Shown here piece after piece: positions 34,848 through 43,625 of a DNA stretch of 64,000 bases. Location of the stretch: positions 23,105-87,104 of the forward strand of contig CAZKFT010000005.1 of NCBI GenBank assembly GCA_964552205.1. Reading direction: 5' to 3'. A model generated the notes under the pieces. It searched no databases, had not been told where the DNA came from, and saw only the letters and a list, made by a program, of their open reading frames with translations. A program made the translations under genes and the position numbers. This DNA is from JAIVGZ01 sp964552205. Lineage in GTDB: Bacteria; Pseudomonadota; Gammaproteobacteria; Natronospirales; JAIVGZ01. Every line of letters begins with the position of its first letter. The first letter of the stretch is position 1.

Positions 34848-36260
34848 ATGAGGGTACTTGCTGCAATTGCACTGGCGGCTGTTGTCCTACCGACAATTGC
34901 TGTTGCCCAAGCTGTCCCGGACAGCGTGCTGCAGGCCGCAGCTCAGCTGCGTGACAGCGCCCTCGAGAACAACCGGGCGTACGCAACCACGGAGCTTTTG
35001 CTGACGGAGGTGGGGCCGCGTTTCGCCGGAACCAGCGGCGACGCTGCTTCCATCGTCTGGGGCCAACGGGTTCTTCGTGAGCAGGGGTTTCAGAACATCC
35101 GCGCAGAGCCGGTGGAAGTTCCACGCTGGGTGCGAGGTGACATCGAGGTGGAAATCACCAGCCCGTTCCCTCAGCCCTTGGTGGCGCTCGCCTTGGGGGG
35201 AAGTGTCGGTACTCCGGAAGACGGTATCGAGGCACCCATCCTCATGGTCCGTGACCTGGAGGACTTGGCGGAGCGTTCCGATTCGGATATCGCCGGAAAG
35301 ATTGTCTTCTTCAACCGGAGGATGGAACGGCTCCAGGACGGATCCGATTACGGGCGCACCGTTCCCATCCGGACCCAGGGGCCAAGCGCAGCTGCACGCC
35401 GCGGCGCGGTAGGTGTGATTATCCGGTCGGTCGGCACTTCGGACGAGCGTATCGCTCACACAGGAGGCACCCGTTACCAGGAAGACGTCACGAAGATTCC
35501 TGCTGCTGCGATCTCGAACCCTGATGCAGATTTGTTGACCCGCCAAGTGGCCACCAACCGTGCGGTGACCCTGAGGATGCACCTCACTTCTCGTCAGCTG
35601 TCGCCAGGTCGCTCTGCGAATGTTGTCGGGGAAATTCCGGGCCGTGGGCCGCGTGCACAGGAAGTCGTGGTGCTGGGTTGCCACCTGGATTCATGGGACA
35701 TCACCCCCGGCGCGCACGATGATGCTGTGGGGTGCGGCATCGTCATGGAGGCGGCACGACTGATTGGTGCACAGCGTCGAAATCCACCCCGGCGCACAAT
35801 CCGCGTCGTCTTGTATGCGAACGAGGAGTTTGGCTTGAGTGGTGCGCGCGCATACGCGGAAACCCATCGTGATGCTTTGGACCACCATGTGCTTGGCTTG
35901 GGTGCGGACGGCGGTAGCGGTGGGCCATGGCGTTTCGACAGTGGTGTGGCTGAGGGGGCGCTGCCGGTCATAGAGGCGATGGCGACGTTGCTCGAGCCTC
36001 TCGGTATTCCTTATGGCAGCAACACTGCGACCGGTATAGCCGATTTCATCCCGATTCGTGAGCTAGGCGTGCCGGTCATTGATGTGCGGCAGGACATGCG
36101 ACCGTACTTTGACATCCATCACACCATAAACGACACCATGGCCAAGGTGGACCCAGCCGAGGTTAACCGCAATGTCGCCGCCTATGTGGCGATGCTGTAT
36201 GTCGCCGCCTATGCGGACGTAGACTTCGGGCGCCACCCGTCATTCACCACTGAGGAGTGA
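34848..36260 (+). CDS. M28-family zinc peptidase (carboxypeptidase Q-like)
   Basis: A 470-residue exported M28 enzyme. Signal peptide MRVLAAIALAAVVLPTIAVA; then a PA-like insert (about 120-260); then the catalytic domain with H279 in LGCHLDSWD, D291 in AHDDAVGCG, the E326-E327 pair in YANEEFGLS, and a late His in FDIHHTIND. The order and spacing match M28 two-zinc exopeptidases, and the overall layout is like carboxypeptidase Q/plasma glutamate carboxypeptidase. The ATG at 34848 overlaps nothing; a GTG two codons before it overlaps the M16 stop. It acts on periplasmic peptides along with the M16 enzyme (inference). A second, lipidated M28 peptidase is at 2094-3719. Confidence 0.92.
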   Translation: MRVLAAIALAAVVLPTIAVAQAVPDSVLQAAAQLRDSALENNRAYATTELLLTEVGPRFAGTSGDAASIVWGQRVLREQGFQNIRAEPVEVPRWVRGDIEVEITSPFPQPLVALALGGSVGTPEDGIEAPILMVRDLEDLAERSDSDIAGKIVFFNRRMERLQDGSDYGRTVPIRTQGPSAAARRGAVGVIIRSVGTSDERIAHTGGTRYQEDVTKIPAAAISNPDADLLTRQVATNRAVTLRMHLTSRQLSPGRSANVVGEIPGRGPRAQEVVVLGCHLDSWDITPGAHDDAVGCGIVMEAARLIGAQRRNPPRRTIRVVLYANEEFGLSGARAYAETHRDALDHHVLGLGADGGSGGPWRFDSGVAEGALPVIEAMATLLEPLGIPYGSNTATGIADFIPIRELGVPVIDVRQDMRPYFDIHHTINDTMAKVDPAEVNRNVAAYVAMLYVAAYADVDFGRHPSFTTEE

Positions 36261-36268
36261 TACCCGGC

Positions 36269-38860
36269 ATGGACCGGCGCGACATCGAGTTCGGTCCGGA
36301 TGACGAGGGACTGAGGCGCGACGTCGGCGACCTTGGGACCATCGTCGGGGAGGTTCTGCGCGAACAGCGTGGCGACGCCCTCTTCGAACGTGTGGAAGAA
36401 GCGCGGAAATCCGCCATCCGTCGACGGCAGGGGGATGTCGAAGCCGATGGCGAGTTGCGGGCTCTCACCACAGGCTTGGCCGCGCCGGATGCAGCAGACC
36501 TGGTCAGGGCGTTTTCCACCTACTTTCAGGTTGTGAATCTTGCGGAGCGAGTGCATCGCATTCGCCGCCGCCGGGACTACCAGCGTGAACGGTCAGGTCC
36601 ACAACCTGGGGGCGTAGAGTCGGCGCTGCTCCGTCTCCGCGACGCCGGCATGACGGCCGACGAAGCAGAAGCGTTGTTGATGAAGGCCTGCTTTGAGCCG
36701 GTGTTCACAGCGCACCCGACCGAAGCCACGCGTCGCACTTTGCTGGAGAAGCAGCAACGCATTGCACGCGCCCTGATCCGGCGTCTTGATCCCTCGCTCA
36801 CACCGGACGAGACCGAAAGTGTGCTCGGACAGATTCGCGCTGAGGTCACGGCCGCGTGGCAGACCGATGAGCATCCGTCAGACCGACTTTCCGTCGCTGA
36901 TGAACTTGAGCATGTCCTCTTCTATTTGACGGATGTCATCTATCCGGTTCTCCCGGCGTTCATTGAGGGGTTACATGACGTTTTCGAGCGCGTCTACGGA
37001 AGGCCACTGGACCGGCGTTGCAGACCGCTACAGTTCTCGTCGTGGGTGGGTGGCGACATGGACGGCAACCCGAATGTCACCGCGGAAACGTTCAGTGACG
37101 CCATACGGGAGCATGAGCAGCTCCTTCTCGCACTCTACGTGCGCGAAGTGAGAGAGCTGGGCAGGCGCCTGTCCCAATCCATCCGCCGCGTTCCCGCCAG
37201 TTCTGAGTTGTACGAGAGACTGGAGCGCTATGGCGAGGAACACCCAGCGGTCGTAAGCAGTACGCCACCACGGCATCGCGACATGCCGTACCGACGACTG
37301 CTGCGACTGATGGAGGCAAAGCTGGAAGCCCGTCGCCGAGGGGAAGCCGGATCGTACTCCAGTGCTGAAACGTTCGCGTTGGACCTGAAGGTGATTGCCG
37401 AAAGTCTGGCTCAGCACCGGGGCGTTCATGCTGGGCTGTTCGCGGTCGAGCGACTGCGCTGTCGGGTCGACGTATTTGGTTTTCATTTTCTCGCGTTGGA
37501 TCTGCGCCAGGAGTCGTCAGCGCTACGGGAGGGCGGGCAGGACGTGGTGGAAGCGTTTCAGGCCATCGGATCTGCCTTGGCAGGAAATCCGCGTTGCGCG
37601 GGGACGGTGGTCATCAGCATGGCGCGGGAAGCAGCTGATGTCCGGCGCGTCCTTGAACTAGCGCAACAATCCGGAGTTGCAGACGACTCCGGTCGGGTGC
37701 CGTTGGATGTTGCGCCGCTTTTCGAAACGGTTGAAGACCTGCAGGCAGCGCCGGCGGTCTTGACGGAGTTGTTGAATGACCAGGAATACACCAAACATCT
37801 CGCGGAACGCGGCCAGAAACAGATGGTCATGCTTGGTTACTCCGACAGCAACAAGGATGGCGGCATTGCCGCTGCCAGATGGGCGCTGTACCAATGTCAG
37901 AGCGAACTGGCGCAGATAGCGGGTGGTAGCGGCATCGACTTGTTGTTGTTCCACGGTCGTGGAGGCACCACCAGCCGTGGCGGTGGGAAAATCAATGACG
38001 CTGTTCGCGCCGGCCCCCCTGGCTCGTTGCATGGGCACCTTCGCGTCACCGAGCAGGGCGAAATCATCAACGCGAAGTACGGGTTGCGAGGAATCGCGTC
38101 CCGCACCTTCGATCAGGCGATTGGTGCGATTCTTTCCGTGACGGGCGATCCGGGGGCGGACATCGCGCCGCGCCCGGAGTGGTTGGCCGTCATGGATACG
38201 CTCGCAGACGCCAGCAGAAAGGCCTATCGCGCCCTCGTATTTGATGAGCCACGGTTCGCGCAGTTCTTCTCCCAAGCAACGCCCATCGATGTCATCGAGC
38301 GGATGATGATTGGATCCCGCCCGTCACGGCGTGCGAGTGGTGGTGATGTGCGTGCCCTTCGCGCAATTCCATGGGTATTTGCCTGGACACAATCCAGGAT
38401 CATCCTTCCGGGATGGTTCGGACTTGGCACGGGGCTGGAGTCTGCGAGAGCGGACCACGGGGCGGCGGTTCTGACAGAGATGCGACAGCAGTGGCCGTTC
38501 TTCAGGGCCCTGTTGGATGACGCAGGAATGGTGCTTGCCAAGGCAGACATGGACATTGCAGGGCGCTACGCTGAACTTGCCGAGGATGAAGTTCGCGGCG
38601 TGTTCGACATCATTGCCGCCGAATTCACCCGCACATGGGACGGCATCCTGGCCGCTTCGGCGAGTGATACGATGTTGGAGGATGATCCTGTCCTGCGCAG
38701 GTCGATTCGCTTGCGCAACCCATATGTCGATCCCATCAGCTTGCTGCAGGTGGATTTGCTACGGCGATGGCGACAGGGTGGTAGTGAGGACACGTCCCTG
38801 TTCGAGGCCCTGTTGGCGTCGGTCAATGGCATCGCACAGGGTTTGCAGAATACTGGATGA
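36269..38860 (+). CDS. ppc: Phosphoenolpyruvate carboxylase
   Basis: An 863-residue enzyme. Family motifs are present in order: FTAHPTEATRRTLLEKQQRI with catalytic H149, WVGGDMDGNPNVT, LGYSDSNKDGG, FHGRGGTTSRGGG, and C-terminal RNPYVDPISLLQ and the closing QNTG. It makes oxaloacetate from PEP and bicarbonate. The start is uncertain between the ATG at 36269 and a GTG at 36257; I prefer the ATG because GAGGAG lies about 11 bp upstream. It begins just after the M28 peptidase stop and is followed 10 bp later by the PrcB-like gene. Oxaloacetate links it to mdh at 15874-16866. Confidence 0.96.
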   Translation: MDRRDIEFGPDDEGLRRDVGDLGTIVGEVLREQRGDALFERVEEARKSAIRRRQGDVEADGELRALTTGLAAPDAADLVRAFSTYFQVVNLAERVHRIRRRRDYQRERSGPQPGGVESALLRLRDAGMTADEAEALLMKACFEPVFTAHPTEATRRTLLEKQQRIARALIRRLDPSLTPDETESVLGQIRAEVTAAWQTDEHPSDRLSVADELEHVLFYLTDVIYPVLPAFIEGLHDVFERVYGRPLDRRCRPLQFSSWVGGDMDGNPNVTAETFSDAIREHEQLLLALYVREVRELGRRLSQSIRRVPASSELYERLERYGEEHPAVVSSTPPRHRDMPYRRLLRLMEAKLEARRRGEAGSYSSAETFALDLKVIAESLAQHRGVHAGLFAVERLRCRVDVFGFHFLALDLRQESSALREGGQDVVEAFQAIGSALAGNPRCAGTVVISMAREAADVRRVLELAQQSGVADDSGRVPLDVAPLFETVEDLQAAPAVLTELLNDQEYTKHLAERGQKQMVMLGYSDSNKDGGIAAARWALYQCQSELAQIAGGSGIDLLLFHGRGGTTSRGGGKINDAVRAGPPGSLHGHLRVTEQGEIINAKYGLRGIASRTFDQAIGAILSVTGDPGADIAPRPEWLAVMDTLADASRKAYRALVFDEPRFAQFFSQATPIDVIERMMIGSRPSRRASGGDVRALRAIPWVFAWTQSRIILPGWFGLGTGLESARADHGAAVLTEMRQQWPFFRALLDDAGMVLAKADMDIAGRYAELAEDEVRGVFDIIAAEFTRTWDGILAASASDTMLEDDPVLRRSIRLRNPYVDPISLLQVDLLRRWRQGGSEDTSLFEALLASVNGIAQGLQNTG

Positions 38861-38870
38861 GGAATGGGAA

Positions 38871-39317
38871 ATGAGAACAGCCCTGTTGTTGTCATTGGTT
38901 GTTTTGGTGATGGCCTGCGCGTCGACCGCTCCAGCAGAAGAAGTCAGCGTGGTCGAGCTTGCCCGCGGAAATTACAGCCACCAGTCCGAGCAGGCATTCG
39001 AATTGGTGAACGGTCAGCCGAGGTTGCTGGAAATCTGGCGGAATCTTGATGGCAGAATGCCTCCCGCCATCGATTTCAGCGAGTTCTCGGTCATCGCGGT
39101 ATTCATGGGTGAGCGGCGTACCGGTGGTTATTCCATCATGGTGGAAAAGGCAACCAGAGTGGATGGCCGACTGGTGGTAGATGTTGTGATGCGAGCGCCC
39201 GGCGCGGATTGTTTCACGACACAGGCACTTACTCAGCCCTATCATCTCGTAGTCATCCCGGCGTTCACAGGACAAGTGGTCTTCCAGCCTCGCACGGTGT
39301 CCGTTTCATGTCAGTGA
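38871..39317 (+). CDS. PrcB-like lipoprotein
   Basis: A 148-residue predicted lipoprotein. MRTALLLSLVVLVMAC ends in a lipobox at Cys16. The C-terminal half matches the PrcB_C domain: FSVIAVFMGERRTGGYSIMV, then APGADCFTTQALTQPYHLVVIP. PrcB is a subunit of the dentilisin protease complex in Treponema; in most bacteria the domain is of unknown function. It follows ppc by 10 bp (GGAATGGGAA spacer containing a GGA) and overlaps the start of the dehydrogenase gene by 10 bp. Confidence 0.85.
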   Translation: MRTALLLSLVVLVMACASTAPAEEVSVVELARGNYSHQSEQAFELVNGQPRLLEIWRNLDGRMPPAIDFSEFSVIAVFMGERRTGGYSIMVEKATRVDGRLVVDVVMRAPGADCFTTQALTQPYHLVVIPAFTGQVVFQPRTVSVSCQ

Positions 39318-40273
39318 ACTTGAAGGCTGTTGTTCTCGATCTCGCCACCATCACGAGGGGCGACTTGGACCTCAGCGCCTTGGACAAGGCGGTACCAGGT
39401 TGGGAGGGTTACCCGGTGACCCGTACGGACCAGCTCCGCGAGCGCATCGCTGATGCGGAAGTTATCCTCACCAACAAGATCAAGCTCGACGCAGCTACCC
39501 TTGCCCACGCCACGAAGCTGAAGCTCATTTGTCTGGCGGCGACGGGCACCAACAACGTTGATCTTGATGCCGCAAAGGAAAGGGGCGTAGCCGTCTGCAA
39601 CATACAGGCTTATTGCACCGCGTCGGTTACCCAGCATGTGTTCGCCCTAATCCTTGCGCTCACCATCAATATTCCGGGTTATCGGGCCTTGTTGCGTGAG
39701 GGAGCGTGGAAGGAGAGTCCGCAGTTCTGCCTGCTGGATTTTCCCATCCGCGAGCTGTCCGGCAAAACCATGGGCATCATCGGCTACGGTGAACTGGGCA
39801 GGGCGGCTGCGCGGGTTGCAGAGGCGTTTGGTATGAAGATCATGGTAGCCAACCGGCCCGGTGGCAAGCCGCAGGAAGGACGGCAGTCGCTGGAAGTCGT
39901 GCTTGAGCAATCCGATGTCATCAGCCTGCATTGCCCACTGACCAAGGACACGCGGGGGCTTATCAATGCGGACGCCCTGCGACGGATGAAGCCGGATGCG
40001 TTGCTCATCAATACTGCCCGGGGTGCGGTCATTGATGAGCAGGCATTGGCGGACGCGCTTCGCCAGGGTGTTATCGGCGGTGCAGGCATTGATGTCTTGA
40101 GTGAGGAACCACCAGTGAATGGCAATCCACTGCTGGCAGATGACATCCCCAATCTCATCGTCACCCCTCACATCGCTTGGGCTGCAAAAGAGGCACGGCA
40201 GCGCGCCATCGACGAGATGGCAGCGAACATAAAGGCTTTTCTAGCCGGCGAAGCGCGAAACCGCGTGGTCTGA
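39308..40273 (+). CDS. D-2-hydroxyacid dehydrogenase (glycerate dehydrogenase/hydroxypyruvate reductase-like)
   Basis: A 321-residue NAD-dependent enzyme. The Rossmann loop is GIIGYGELGRAAARVAEAFG. The catalytic triad of the family is visible: Arg in INTARGAVIDE, Glu in DVLSEEPP, and His in TPHIAWAAKEAR. The W-A in the last motif is typical of the glycerate dehydrogenase/hydroxypyruvate reductase branch (HprA-like). It reduces hydroxypyruvate or glyoxylate in the cytosol; the precise substrate is inferred. Start ATG at 39308 lies inside the end of the PrcB-like gene; the stop forms a TGATG with the next gene. Confidence 0.9.
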   Translation: MSVNLKAVVLDLATITRGDLDLSALDKAVPGWEGYPVTRTDQLRERIADAEVILTNKIKLDAATLAHATKLKLICLAATGTNNVDLDAAKERGVAVCNIQAYCTASVTQHVFALILALTINIPGYRALLREGAWKESPQFCLLDFPIRELSGKTMGIIGYGELGRAAARVAEAFGMKIMVANRPGGKPQEGRQSLEVVLEQSDVISLHCPLTKDTRGLINADALRRMKPDALLINTARGAVIDEQALADALRQGVIGGAGIDVLSEEPPVNGNPLLADDIPNLIVTPHIAWAAKEARQRAIDEMAANIKAFLAGEARNRVV

Positions 40274-40836
40274 TGGGCGAGCGGTCACAGTTCGTCAATG
40301 GTATAGCTTGGACCTTCATAGCGCTCGGCGGCCTGGCATTGCTGGGGACCGTACCATTGGCGCTGGCCACCTGGTTCCTGCTCGATGCCGTGGCTTTCCA
40401 GGCGGCATTGGACGAGGCGATTCGCACATCCCCCATGCCAGTGCCAGCATGGATGGCATGGACCTTCCGTCATCTGAAGGAGGTCCTTGCGGTTGGTGTG
40501 GTCCTGTCGGTGATTTCGCTGGTCGTGTCCATAGGTTTGTTGCTGCGCTGGCGTTGGGCCCACATGGCCTTTGTTCTGATGATGGCGGTCGGGGCTTTGC
40601 TCCATTTTGTCTGGGCGATGGCACCATTCCTGTTCGGCTCCCCCGCTGGAAGTGGGCCGATGCTCGTGATGGCACTTGGCTCAGCGGTGTTTGCTCTTGG
40701 TTTCGGCGGCTTGTATGCGTGGCTGGCTTTCGTACTGATGTCGCCGGTGGTCCGTGCGGAGTTTTCCCGCAAGGCGCATACTGGTCACCTGTCCGATTCC
40801 ACTGAAGGAGAAGAAGATGGAGATGGAACAGAGTAA
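40273..40836 (+). CDS. Small integral membrane protein (four helices), unknown function
   Basis: A 187-residue membrane protein that I do not recognise by family. Four hydrophobic segments are visible: GIAWTFIALGGLALLGTVPL, VLAVGVVLSVISLVVSIGLL, AHMAFVLMMAVGALLHFVWA and VMALGSAVFALGFGGLYAWL. The C-terminal tail is acidic (STEGEEDGDGTE). It starts in a TGATG junction with the dehydrogenase gene and overlaps the DUF4870 gene by 20 bp, so these two membrane proteins are likely made together. Confidence 0.78.
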   Translation: MGERSQFVNGIAWTFIALGGLALLGTVPLALATWFLLDAVAFQAALDEAIRTSPMPVPAWMAWTFRHLKEVLAVGVVLSVISLVVSIGLLLRWRWAHMAFVLMMAVGALLHFVWAMAPFLFGSPAGSGPMLVMALGSAVFALGFGGLYAWLAFVLMSPVVRAEFSRKAHTGHLSDSTEGEEDGDGTE

Positions 40837-41161
40837 TGCCGCCGTCACCCAGGACGCCAAAAATCTGGGACTGGTGCTTTGGATTGCCACGATTTTCTTC
40901 TGGATCATCCCCGGCTTGGTGTTCTACCTAGTCAAGAAGGACGATCCGTACCTGCTCGATCACGCCAAGGAATCGCTGAACTGGTCAATCACCGCTCTGA
41001 TTGGGTGGGCCATCGGTGTGGTGCTGACATTCGTGCTCATAGGCGTACTGGTGCTCTTGGTGGTCGGTTTACTGCACCTGGTGTTCTGCATCATGGGTGC
41101 TATGGCTGCCAGCAAGGGTGAGGGCTTCCGCGTACCCTGGGCCATCCGCCTGGTCAAATGA
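40817..41161 (+). CDS. DUF4870 (Tic20-like) membrane protein
   Basis: A 114-residue protein with three hydrophobic helices. NLGLVLWIATIFFWIIPGLVFYLVKKDDPYLLDHAKESLNWS in shortened form shows the DUF4870 signature: a first helix, then K-K-D-D-P-Y-L-x-x-H-A-K-E-S-L-N-W. The second pair of helices (ALIGWAIGVVLTFVLIGVLV, LLHLVFCIMGAMAASKGEGF) ends with an RVPWAIRLV tail, also typical. The function is unknown. The ATG at 40817 has GGAGAAGAAG upstream inside the preceding gene; the stop overlaps the DCC gene (ATGA). Confidence 0.87.
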   Translation: MEMEQSNAAVTQDAKNLGLVLWIATIFFWIIPGLVFYLVKKDDPYLLDHAKESLNWSITALIGWAIGVVLTFVLIGVLVLLVVGLLHLVFCIMGAMAASKGEGFRVPWAIRLVK

Positions 41162-41571
41162 CGGTGTCGCAGGACCGGATACTGCTTGTATATGACAGGC
41201 AGTGTCCGGTTTGCGAGATGTATTGCACGCTGTCACGTATCCGCGCTGCTGAAGGTGAGCTGGTGCTGGTGGATGCGCGTGAGGACAGCGAGGTGATGCG
41301 TGAGATTACCGCGTCCGGCCTGGATATCGATCAGGGCATGGTCCTCAAGATTGGTGAGCGCCTTTACTACGGCGCCGACGCAATCCACATGCTGTCTTTA
41401 TTGGGCACTCGAAGCGGCTTGTTCAACCGGATGACTTTCTGGCTGTTCCGTTCGCCCAGAGTTGCTACCCTGCTCTACCCGGTGTTGCGGTTCTTCCGCA
41501 ACCTGCTGTTGAAGATGCTTGGCAGGTCCCGTATCAACAATCTCGGGACACCGGGCAACAGCCGTTTCTAG
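41158..41571 (+). CDS. Thiol-disulfide oxidoreductase DCC-family protein (DUF393)
   Basis: A 137-residue protein with the DxxCPxC motif at the N-terminus (YDRQCPVCEMY, Cys residues at about 17 and 20). This is the DCC (DUF393) signature, thought to be a thioredoxin-like redox fold. Hydrophobic segments in the C-terminal half (TFWLFRSPRVATLLYPVLRFF) suggest membrane contact. It is the last gene in the run from ppc to here; its stop overlaps the convergent DUF3300 gene. Substrate and partner are unknown. Confidence 0.87.
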   Translation: MTVSQDRILLVYDRQCPVCEMYCTLSRIRAAEGELVLVDAREDSEVMREITASGLDIDQGMVLKIGERLYYGADAIHMLSLLGTRSGLFNRMTFWLFRSPRVATLLYPVLRFFRNLLLKMLGRSRINNLGTPGNSRF

Positions 41572-42905
41572 CGCTCATCCTCGGTGGCTGGCCGACGCTG
41601 AATCTGTGGGCGTTGAGCCTGCGTGGCGGGGCGCTGCACAGTCGGCGCTTGGCGCTGAACCAGCGGTGCCTGGTGCTGCACTGTCGGCGCTTCACGGTGC
41701 TGGAACTGTGGCCGCTCACGATAAACCTGCGGCGCTTCACGGTGCTGTAACTGTGGCCGCTCACGCTGAACCTGCGGCGCTTCACGGTGCTGGAACTGTG
41801 GCCGCTCACGCTGAACCTGCGGCGCTTGACGCTGCACCCTTGGTGCTTCGCGTCGTACCTGTAGCTCCGGGCGCTCTACACTCGTAGTGTCATGGCGCTG
41901 GAATCCCGGCGCCTGTCGCTGAGCACGTACCTGCGTGTCGAGCTGGGCTCGCGGGCTGCTGAACTGGGTGTCGGAGCGACGCTCGGATGCCCACTGACGT
42001 TGGGTACTACGCTGCCGCGGAATGCTGTCCGCTATGCGGCCGTAGCGACCTGACAGGTCGTACTGCTGACTCAGCGTCGGCGAGTTGTACGATACTCCCC
42101 GGCGATGTCTCGGATTGTGTTCCCAGCGGCGACTTCCGTCGTAGCGCACGACATCGCGACCGGAGTGGAAGGCCGTCCGCGGACGGTTGTGGTAATAGTG
42201 ATTGTTCACCACGATCACCTGGCGACGCGTCCAGTGGAATGAGCTGAAGTAGAAATAGCTCGGCACGATGCGGTAACCAGTTCCCCAGTGGTAGGTGAGA
42301 CCGACCGTAAAGCCAGGCGGATGGTACCAATACACAGGCGGGTAGGAGTTCCACCACCACGGTCCGTACACCACGCGCGTGTCGTAGTACGGAACGAAGA
42401 TGACATTCGGTTTGGCGGGCTCGACATAAATGACTTCCCGCTCGCGCACGACGCGCACCCGCTCGTTGGTTTGCAGGTTGCCAGCTGTGTATGCACGACC
42501 GCGCAGGCCTTGCACCGCCTCGATCACTTGCCCTTCCTGTGTCATGAACGCTTCGCCCAAGCGCTGCGTCCAGTCCAGGTCTTCAACCATGCGCTCGAGC
42601 ACCGTCGGGAACGCGACCAATGCCTTGACACTGGGATCCCAATTGCGATCTTCCACAGCATTGACGGCGGCTTCGCCCTGGAGGCCAGGATTCGCTTTTA
42701 CCCACCGCTCTGCCTGCACCACTTCCAGTGGATAGGTGGCGGCAATCAGGATGTGCGACAGCACCGTGTCGGGATACAGCGCGATGGGCGCCAGCATCTG
42801 GTCGAGTTCGGCTCGGGTATAGCTTGCTGGTACATCTTCCGCTGCCGCCTGCCCGAAGGGCGCTGCGAGCAACAAGCTCAGAACCAGTACATTGAGGGTC
42901 TTCAT
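41568..42905 (-). CDS. DUF3300 exported protein with Gln-rich tandem-repeat tail
   Basis: A 445-residue protein. The signal peptide is MKTLNVLVLSLLLAAPFGQAAA. The DUF3300 domain (about 25-240) includes ELDQMLAPIALYPDTVLSHIL and VVYGPWWWNSYPPVYWYHPPG, rich in aromatic residues. The C-terminal third is low complexity, Gln/Arg/Pro-rich, with 15-residue repeats (APQVQRERPQFQHRE type) encoded by the 45-bp DNA repeats at 41686-41820. Function of DUF3300 is unknown; the tail may bind the cell wall or nucleic acids, which is a guess. A hairpin and a strong GAGGAGG site precede the ATG. Confidence 0.87.
   Translation of the reverse strand: MKTLNVLVLSLLLAAPFGQAAAEDVPASYTRAELDQMLAPIALYPDTVLSHILIAATYPLEVVQAERWVKANPGLQGEAAVNAVEDRNWDPSVKALVAFPTVLERMVEDLDWTQRLGEAFMTQEGQVIEAVQGLRGRAYTAGNLQTNERVRVVREREVIYVEPAKPNVIFVPYYDTRVVYGPWWWNSYPPVYWYHPPGFTVGLTYHWGTGYRIVPSYFYFSSFHWTRRQVIVVNNHYYHNRPRTAFHSGRDVVRYDGSRRWEHNPRHRRGVSYNSPTLSQQYDLSGRYGRIADSIPRQRSTQRQWASERRSDTQFSSPRAQLDTQVRAQRQAPGFQRHDTTSVERPELQVRREAPRVQRQAPQVQRERPQFQHREAPQVQRERPQLQHREAPQVYRERPQFQHREAPTVQHQAPLVQRQAPTVQRPATQAQRPQIQRRPATEDER
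41686..41820. repeat. Three 45-bp tandem repeats inside the DUF3300 gene
   Basis: Three near-identical 45-bp units at 41686-41730, 41731-41775 and 41776-41820, each beginning GGCGCTTCACGGTGCTG or a one-base variant. The differences I see are a G/T in the first part and ATAAA versus CTGAA in the second. The unit length is a multiple of three, so it encodes 15 residues and copy-number changes would stay in frame. Degenerate copies continue on both sides. Confidence 0.9.
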
Positions 42906-42919
42906 GACTTGGCCTCCTC

Positions 42920-42936
42920 CCAGCCGGCATGGCTGG
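42920..42936 (-). promoter_or_regulatory. Hairpin directly upstream of the DUF3300 ribosome binding site
   Basis: On the minus strand CCAGCC (42936-42931), a 5-base loop and GGCTGG (42925-42920) form a 6-bp GC stem. It ends immediately before the GAGGAGG Shine-Dalgarno and 14 bases before the ATG at 42905. A stem this close to the ribosome binding site could tune translation. Its role is inferred from position only. Confidence 0.4.
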
Positions 42937-43015
42937 CACAGTGCCTTTTTACAGCTTCCTACCTGAAGAGTAGCTGAACGGGCCTATTCTTTCAGGCGCA
43001 GGGGACGCTGGAGCG

Positions 43016-43615
43016 TCAGCCCTGGGCGCGTGGGTTACCGGTCACGCCGGCCGTCAGGGTAAAGCGCAAGGCCTCAGATGTAGGCATATCAACGGCTTCC
43101 AGCTGTTCACGGGGTAGCAGGAGCGTATATCCACCAATCTGGTAGCTCATGGGCATATACACGGCGACCATATTGTTCTTGCCCAGATGGCCCGGCATGT
43201 CGCTGCAGTCGTCGCGGGTCACGAAGCCCATAATGTGCGCGTCTGACCCTGGCAGCTTGAAAGTCACCACGCCGCGGAAGTCGCGCGTTCGCTCAGGTGA
43301 GAACAAGGAGGTCATGTCCTTGATGGCACCATACAGCGCGTTCACCATCGGCACTCGCGCCATGATTTGCTCGAGTTTCTCGACCAGGCGTTGCGCGAGC
43401 CAGGTGCTCATCATGATTCCCACCACCACTACCAGCACGATTCCGGCGACGAGACCCATGCCGGTCACATAGGCGCCATCCGGGAGAAGCCAAGCCAACA
43501 GCCCGCCCAGAAGCGATTCCAGTGTTCCACCCAGCCAAGTTAGGATGGCAATGGTGACCACGATGGGTAACACGGTGAGCAAGCCGGTAAGCAACAAGCG
43601 TGGGATGGATTTCAT
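43016..43615 (-). CDS. DUF502 membrane protein
   Basis: A 199-residue protein of the DUF502 family. Two helices open it (LLLTGLLTVLPIVVTIAILTWL and VTGMGLVAGIVLVVVVGIMM), then the conserved VPMVNALYGAIKDMTSLF and MPGHLGKNNMVAVYMPMSYQIGGYTLLLP segments. Bacterial DUF502 proteins resemble the plant LCV/COV1-type membrane proteins; their role is not known. It starts 10 bp after the caspase-like gene stop and transcribes the same way, and ends 110 bp before the DUF3300 gene. A short inverted repeat (GACGCT/AGCGTC) overlaps its stop codon. Confidence 0.88.
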   Translation of the reverse strand: MKSIPRLLLTGLLTVLPIVVTIAILTWLGGTLESLLGGLLAWLLPDGAYVTGMGLVAGIVLVVVVGIMMSTWLAQRLVEKLEQIMARVPMVNALYGAIKDMTSLFSPERTRDFRGVVTFKLPGSDAHIMGFVTRDDCSDMPGHLGKNNMVAVYMPMSYQIGGYTLLLPREQLEAVDMPTSEALRFTLTAGVTGNPRAQG

Positions 43616-43625
43616 GGTGTGCCCT

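Noticed and set aside
41686..41820. Possible CRISPR array
   Set aside because: The three 45-bp units abut with no unique spacers, are in frame and encode a Gln-rich protein tail.
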